Notes under the pieces: model-generated
The model's input: the letters and a program-made list of their open reading frames with translations, nothing else
The model's database searches: none
Told to the model about the DNA's origin: nothing
Program-made: the position numbers and the translations under genes
Part shown: positions 60,874-64,000 of the stretch, piece by piece
How the letters are laid out: each line of letters starts with the position of its first letter
Position numbering within the stretch: position 1 is the stretch's first letter
NCBI GenBank assembly: GCA_964246015.1
Contig: CAXTPG010000003.1
Location: 38,327 to 102,326, forward strand
Reading direction: 5' to 3'
DNA: 64,000 nt
Origin: JBBROS01 sp964246015
GTDB lineage: Bacteria; Pseudomonadota; Alphaproteobacteria; Acetobacterales; Acetobacteraceae

Positions 60874-60881
60874 GGTATACC
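60874..60881. promoter_or_regulatory. GGTATACC palindrome, candidate operator/promoter of the oxalate operon
   Basis: A perfect 8-base palindrome (within TTTGGTATACCGCC on the + strand) lies 95 bases before gntR. GntR/FCD regulators commonly bind TGGTATACCA-like sites. On the minus strand TTGCGA and AATACA lie about 16 bases apart around it, so a regulator bound here would sit between -35 and -10. The promoter elements are weak matches. Confidence 0.5.
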
Positions 60882-60965
60882 GCCGGTGTCGCAAGGGGGA
60901 TTCGTTGGTGCGGTGCAGCGCGGGTGGGGGTTGATGCGCCGGGTCGGGCGGGACATGTTTCGGGA

Positions 60966-61298
60966 ATGGAGATCGTGACCCTGCGGGAGCGGAAGGCGGC
61001 AGCAGTGGCAGCCAAGGCAGCAGCGATCGAGGCTGTCTGCACGGAGTTGGCCGTTACGGCTTCCGAGTTGGGCGGACGCTACCTGGTGTTCGGGTCAGCG
61101 GCGCGGGGCGAGCTGCGGCATGACAGCGACCTCGATCTGTTATTGGATTTTCCAAGCGGTGAGGTGTTGGCGCGGGCGTGGGATGCGGCCGAAGAAGCGT
61201 GTGGCCGCCGTGGGCTTCCGTGCGACATCGTCGCGCTACAGGATTGCGATCGGGCATTCCTGGATCATGTCTTTTCCGAAACTCGCGTGGTTCGATGA
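60966..61298 (+). CDS. MNT-domain nucleotidyltransferase, antitoxin-like
   Basis: This is a 110-residue minimal nucleotidyltransferase. The core YLVFGSAARGELRHDSDLDLLLDF has the GS...RG and DxD metal ligands, and CDIVALQD follows. Such MntA-type proteins add AMP to the HEPN partner and thereby block it. The N-terminal helix is Ala/Lys-rich (RERKAAAVAAKAAAIEAV). The stop overlaps the HEPN start (ATGA), so the two are made together. It is divergent from gntR, about 190 bases away. Confidence 0.83.
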   Translation: MEIVTLRERKAAAVAAKAAAIEAVCTELAVTASELGGRYLVFGSAARGELRHDSDLDLLLDFPSGEVLARAWDAAEEACGRRGLPCDIVALQDCDRAFLDHVFSETRVVR

Positions 61299-61762
61299 GC
61301 GATCGACGGTGGTATGAGATTGACCATGATGTGTCGATGTCGGTTCGGCATTTCAGCCGCGCCACGGGCCTATTTCTTCGAGGTGGGCTGGACCGCGATG
61401 ACGAGGAGGATCGTTACTGGGCGCAGATGGGCTTCATGCACGCGATGATGGCTGGCCATACTTCTCTGGAGTCGGCGGTGCTTCGGGTATTTGATTTCTA
61501 TGACGAAGAACCGCCGTCCGGCGAGACTTGGCACTACGACCTTATCGCGCGCGCGGCCCGGAGCGTCGGCAGCCGTCCAGCCCTTTTCAACGCCGAACAG
61601 TATGCGTTGGTGCAGCGGACCCGGGCTTTCCGCCATGTGTCGGTCCGCAACTATAATCGGTTCGACGCGGAACTCGCGAAGCCGGCCGTCACTGCGGCTT
61701 CGGCGGTGCTGATTTTCCTGCCGACGGCGTTTGCCACGCTGCGACGAACACTCGAACATTGA
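61295..61762 (+). CDS. HEPN-domain protein, HepT-like toxin partner
   Basis: This is a 155-residue all-helical protein with hallmarks of HepT-like HEPN ribonucleases. GHTSLESAVLRVFDF lies mid-protein and the late active-site helix is RTRAFRHVSVRNYN. HEPN nucleases use R-x4-6-H; RTRAFRH satisfies this with five spacers. The usual FRHVxRHxY helix ends differently here (VRNY for xRHxY), so the catalytic state is uncertain. Linked to MNT by ATGA, it is a toxin-antitoxin or defence pair. Confidence 0.75.
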   Translation: MSDRRWYEIDHDVSMSVRHFSRATGLFLRGGLDRDDEEDRYWAQMGFMHAMMAGHTSLESAVLRVFDFYDEEPPSGETWHYDLIARAARSVGSRPALFNAEQYALVQRTRAFRHVSVRNYNRFDAELAKPAVTAASAVLIFLPTAFATLRRTLEH

Positions 61763-61891
61763 TCTTTGCGACCGGACCAGCCGCTTTCCAGCGATCCGGC
61801 TATCCGGCAGCGGAGGCGGACGCACAGGTTCAACTCGTGACCCAGTCCAGAAAAGCCGGATGGAAAGACGCGGTTTACTCGGCTAGCGTCC

Positions 61892-61919
61892 AGCCGTGCG
61901 CGATCATGGGCGCACGGCT
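61892..61919. other. 10-bp perfect hairpin in the leader of the secreted-protein pair
   Basis: AGCCGTGCGC (61892-61901), loop GATCATGG and GCGCACGGCT (61910-61919) end 16 bases before the ATG at 61936. The hairpin would sit in the 5' leader, just ahead of the GGGAG ribosome site. It could be a terminator for the HEPN operon or a leader element. Confidence 0.5.
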
Positions 61920-61935
61920 TCATGGGAGTTCTGGC

Positions 61936-62310
61936 ATGACGTTCCGAAAGCTCGGCCTGGTGGTTGCGGCGACCTTTGTCGTCGGGGCTGCGGCTCCGGC
62001 CCTGGCGCAGGCGCAGGGGGCGGCGCGCCCTCCGCCGCCGGCAGCGGATGACGAGTTCACGGCCGGGCTGCGCCGAATCGGCGTGCTGGCCGGGCAGGCG
62101 ATGGAGTGCGCGACCGGGGGGGCGAAGGAGAAGATCCTGGGTGAGACGTTGATCATGGGGCAGCAGATCGCCAACCATTTCGGGATCAACGCGGCGTTCA
62201 ACTTCACCGGCGCCGTGGGTTACGGCTCCGGCCGGCCGTTCGACAAGGCGGACTGCGCGAAGGCCACGAACGGGTGGGCCGAAGTGCAGCAGAAGTACCT
62301 GCCCAAATGA
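61936..62310 (+). CDS. small secreted protein of unknown function
   Basis: This is a 124-residue protein with signal peptide MTFRKLGLVVAATFVVGAAAPALAQA. The mature part starts with a Pro run (AARPPPPAADDEF), then helical GLRRIGVLAGQAMECATGG and KEKILGETLIMGQQIANHFGI, and ends with DCAKATNGWAEVQQKY. Two cysteines could form one disulfide. I recognise no family. The start is supported by GGGAG; a longer frame to 61759 covers the hairpin. It is coupled by ATGA to the next gene, so the two probably work together in the periplasm. Confidence 0.7.
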   Translation: MTFRKLGLVVAATFVVGAAAPALAQAQGAARPPPPAADDEFTAGLRRIGVLAGQAMECATGGAKEKILGETLIMGQQIANHFGINAAFNFTGAVGYGSGRPFDKADCAKATNGWAEVQQKYLPK

Positions 62311-62660
62311 GCGCCGGCAGCAGGCTGATGGCAGCGGGCCTCGCGGTGGCGATGCTGGCCGGCCAGGGCGTGGCGTCGGACGCATTCGCGCAGCGGCGGG
62401 ACGGGAACCGGAACACGAACGTGAACCGGCAGAACTTCCAGTCGAACAACTTCCGCAAGGACGTGACGGTGAACCGGAACGTGAACGTCAGCGGGAACAA
62501 CGTCGACGTGAATCGCGGGCCCACGTGGGGTGGGGCTGCGGCGGGCGTGGCGGTGGGCGTAGCGGTGGGGGCGGCGGCGACGTCGGCGGCCCGGGCGCCG
62601 GCCTATCCGCCGCCGCCGCCCTATCCCTATTACCCCTACTACTACCCGCCGCCGTACTGA
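62307..62660 (+). CDS. secreted Asn-rich, low-complexity protein
   Basis: This is a 117-residue protein with signal MSAGSRLMAAGLAVAMLAGQ (ending near AFAQ). An Asn/Arg/Val-rich repeat follows, RNTNVNRQNF, FRKDVTVNRNVNVSGNN and VDVNRG, with alternating polar/hydrophobic residues. A hydrophobic Ala/Gly/Val stretch (GGAAAGVAVGVAVGAAATSAA) and a Pro/Tyr tail (PPPPPYPYYPYYYPPPY) complete it. No family is recognised. The alternation suggests an edge-on beta or matrix-like structure anchored by the hydrophobic stretch. It overlaps the NicX-like gene end by 19 bases. Confidence 0.65.
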   Translation: MSAGSRLMAAGLAVAMLAGQGVASDAFAQRRDGNRNTNVNRQNFQSNNFRKDVTVNRNVNVSGNNVDVNRGPTWGGAAAGVAVGVAVGAAATSAARAPAYPPPPPYPYYPYYYPPPY

Positions 62661-63691
62661 ACCACGACGCCGTCGCGCACGACGACCCGGTCGTCGAGCG
62701 CGATGGTGGTGTTCATGACCGGCAGGTCGAAGTGGCCGGCGGTCAGCCGCCCGGCAAACTCGTTGGCGCCGGTGCTGAACAGGAAGTTGCCCGCGACGGC
62801 GCGGAGCTCGGTTCCGTTGGTGTCCCTGCGGCCGTACATCGCGAGCGCTTCGTGGCGGGCCCGGCGGTTGAGGCCCCAGCCGACGTGGCTGACGGCATAG
62901 GCCTCCCGATCGTTCCAGGCGGCCAGGTATTCTCGGAACAGGGCGGCATCGGTGCCCGTGCCTTCGATGGCGGTGACGTAGTCGCGTTCGATCTGCAGGG
63001 TGACCGGGGATTCGATGTAGCGCTTGAAGGTGAGGTTGACGTCACCGGGGGCGAGGACGAGGCGGCCGTCGACGGTGCCGGCGGCGGGGAAGGCGACGAC
63101 GAGGCCGCCGGGCCAATGGGCGAGGGTGCCGGGTTTGGCGGTCCAGCCCCAGACGCCGACGGTGCTGGCGCCGCGCAGGTCGATGCGGAGGTCGGTGCCG
63201 GCCCGGGAGGCGACCGTCATGGTCTGCGCGGCGCGGAGGGTTCGGGCGGCGGCGCGGACCTCGGTTTCGAGCGCCGGGTCGGGGCGAAGGCGTTCCAGGG
63301 CCTCGGGGTGTTCGTTGCTGATATGGAGGATGCGGGCCCCGGCCTTGAGGATGGCGGCGGTTTCGCGGGCGTGCATCAGGCCCTCGAGGGTCAGGTCGAC
63401 GATGACGGGGGTGGCGGCAAGGGCGGTCAGCACGGGGGCGAGGCCGGACAGGGCTTCGCTGGCGCCGGTGGAGCGGACGGGGACCGGGTGCGGGGTGCGG
63501 GGGGTGGGGACGACGAGATGGAAGGCGCGGGCGCCGATACGGTGGAGGGCGAGTTCGGCGAGGTTGACGTTGAGCGCGCGGCTCTGGGTTTCGCTGAGGA
63601 TGGCGACGGGGTCGCCGGGCTGGATGAGGCAGGCCTCGAACACCTCGGTGAAGGCGTCGATCCACTTGCCCTCGATGCGGTCCGTCAGCAT
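62642..63691 (-). CDS. M29-fold metalloenzyme, 2,5-dihydroxypyridine 5,6-dioxygenase (NicX)-like
   Basis: This is a 349-residue protein of the aminopeptidase M29 fold. Its second half matches the NicX layout: LAHWPGGLVVAFPAAGTVDG, YVTAIEGTGTDA, SHVGWGLNRRAR (iron-binding His), AGNFLFSTGANE and AGHFDLPVMN (His and Asp ligands). NicX opens the ring of 2,5-dihydroxypyridine in nicotinate degradation. Ring substrates other than this are possible, since no other nic gene is visible. It lies seven bases after the AMP-ligase gene and probably shares its transcript. The match is from memory of the family. Confidence 0.72.
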   Translation of the reverse strand: MLTDRIEGKWIDAFTEVFEACLIQPGDPVAILSETQSRALNVNLAELALHRIGARAFHLVVPTPRTPHPVPVRSTGASEALSGLAPVLTALAATPVIVDLTLEGLMHARETAAILKAGARILHISNEHPEALERLRPDPALETEVRAAARTLRAAQTMTVASRAGTDLRIDLRGASTVGVWGWTAKPGTLAHWPGGLVVAFPAAGTVDGRLVLAPGDVNLTFKRYIESPVTLQIERDYVTAIEGTGTDAALFREYLAAWNDREAYAVSHVGWGLNRRARHEALAMYGRRDTNGTELRAVAGNFLFSTGANEFAGRLTAGHFDLPVMNTTIALDDRVVVRDGVVVQYGGG

Positions 63692-63698
63692 GGGGCGC

Positions 63699-64000
63699 TC
63701 AACATGGCGTGCGCAGGAGCTGGTGCTGGATCTTGCCCATGGCGTTCCGAGGCAGGCTCTGGACGAAGTGGACGCGGCGCGGCGCCTTGAAGCGCGCGAG
63801 CTGGGCGTGGACGTGGGCGATGATCTCGGCCTCGGAGCAGGTGGCGCCGGGGTGGAGAACGACGTGGGCTTCGGGGACGTGCTGCCAGCGCGGGTGCGGG
63901 GCGGCGACGACGGCGGCTTCGGCGATCTGCGGGAGTTCGTGGAGGACGCGCTCGATCTCGGCGGGGTAGATGTTCTCGCCGCCGGAGACGATGAGGTTCT
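63699..64000 (-). CDS. AMP-forming acyl-CoA ligase, C-terminal part (start outside window)
   Basis: About 100 codons run from the window edge to the TGA at 63699. The piece begins NLIVSGGENIYPAEIERVLHE, the A8 motif that marks the hinge to the C-terminal domain. It continues VVAAPHPRWQHVPEAHVVLHPG, and ends FKAPRRVHFVQSLPRNAMGKIQ with the catalytic lysine in the family place. The substrate is an unknown carboxylic acid. Seven bases separate it from the NicX-like gene on the same strand. Confidence 0.9.
   Translation of the reverse strand, partial: NLIVSGGENIYPAEIERVLHELPQIAEAAVVAAPHPRWQHVPEAHVVLHPGATCSEAEIIAHVHAQLARFKAPRRVHFVQSLPRNAMGKIQHQLLRTPC

Noticed and set aside
1..64000. Search for CRISPR arrays, rRNA, prophage, insertion sequences and integrases
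   Set aside because: No regularly spaced repeats, rRNA motifs, DDE or tyrosine recombinase features, or phage structural proteins were seen on either strand.

Overview
The window is about 64 kb of very GC-rich DNA that reads as chromosomal sequence of an alphaproteobacterium. I infer Rhodospirillales, most likely an Acetobacteraceae/Roseomonas-like soil or water bacterium. The inference rests on the high GC with C- or G-ending codons, the many solute-binding-protein, TRAP and ABC carboxylate uptake genes, an aa3-oxidase subunit IV of alphaproteobacterial type, and an oxalate (oxc-frc-oxlT) operon. I see no rRNA, phage, transposase or CRISPR array.

Layout. 0-7.8 kb is housekeeping: the tail of an unknown + strand gene, tRNA-Met, an Fe-S/sulfur block (mnmA, fdx, iscS, a second cysteine desulfurase, cysE), an alpha/beta hydrolase, a small lipoprotein, a YmdB-type phosphoesterase and 5-formyl-THF cyclo-ligase. 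A structured RNA directly upstream of the cyclo-ligase is a 6S RNA candidate. 8-15 kb holds a large PLP decarboxylase, a lipid kinase/PAP2 phosphatase pair, a DJ-1/molybdopterin oxidoreductase pair and a DUF2237 gene. 15-18.5 kb is a small acid-catabolism island (HpcH/HpaI aldolase, solute-binding protein, maleate-isomerase-like enzyme, PDC-hydrolase-like amidohydrolase). 18.5-26 kb has a PCuAC copper chaperone, a nucleoside phosphorylase divergent from a membrane protein plus a PhnDCE-type transporter with odd start codons, an AbgB-like amidohydrolase and a TakP-like TRAP binding protein. 26-31 kb has rmuC, lptF, manganese catalase, an AapJ-like protein and a cytochrome oxidase subunit IV.

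From 31 kb on: an LhgO-like oxidoreductase, a TPR-GT25 glycosyltransferase, a 3-hydroxyisobutyrate-dehydrogenase-family reductase, a lipid-linked sugar set (GT39-like, GT2, SMR-type carrier), a PEGA-like lipoprotein, an operon of PLP enzyme, MlrC and peptide-type binding protein, an SMP-30 gene, an IclR/LigJ-like/binding-protein operon divergent from a DapA-like lyase with a complete TRAP transporter, and a frameshifted MNT nucleotidyltransferase. The largest coherent unit is 51.4-60.8 kb, one minus-strand operon gntR-oxc-frc-oxlT-(ADP-forming acyl-CoA ligase)-sucC-sucD for oxalate uptake, CoA activation and decarboxylation. The window ends with an intact MNT/HEPN pair, two secreted proteins, a NicX-like dioxygenase and the 3' end of an AMP-forming acyl-CoA ligase.

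Two features cut across genes. By eye the + strand is C-rich up to about 30.7 kb and G-rich afterwards whatever the gene direction, which suggests a replichore or inversion boundary. A hairpin family built on GGTG...CACC arms recurs in at least four intergenic gaps. All functions come from reading motifs and remembered family features; no search was run.
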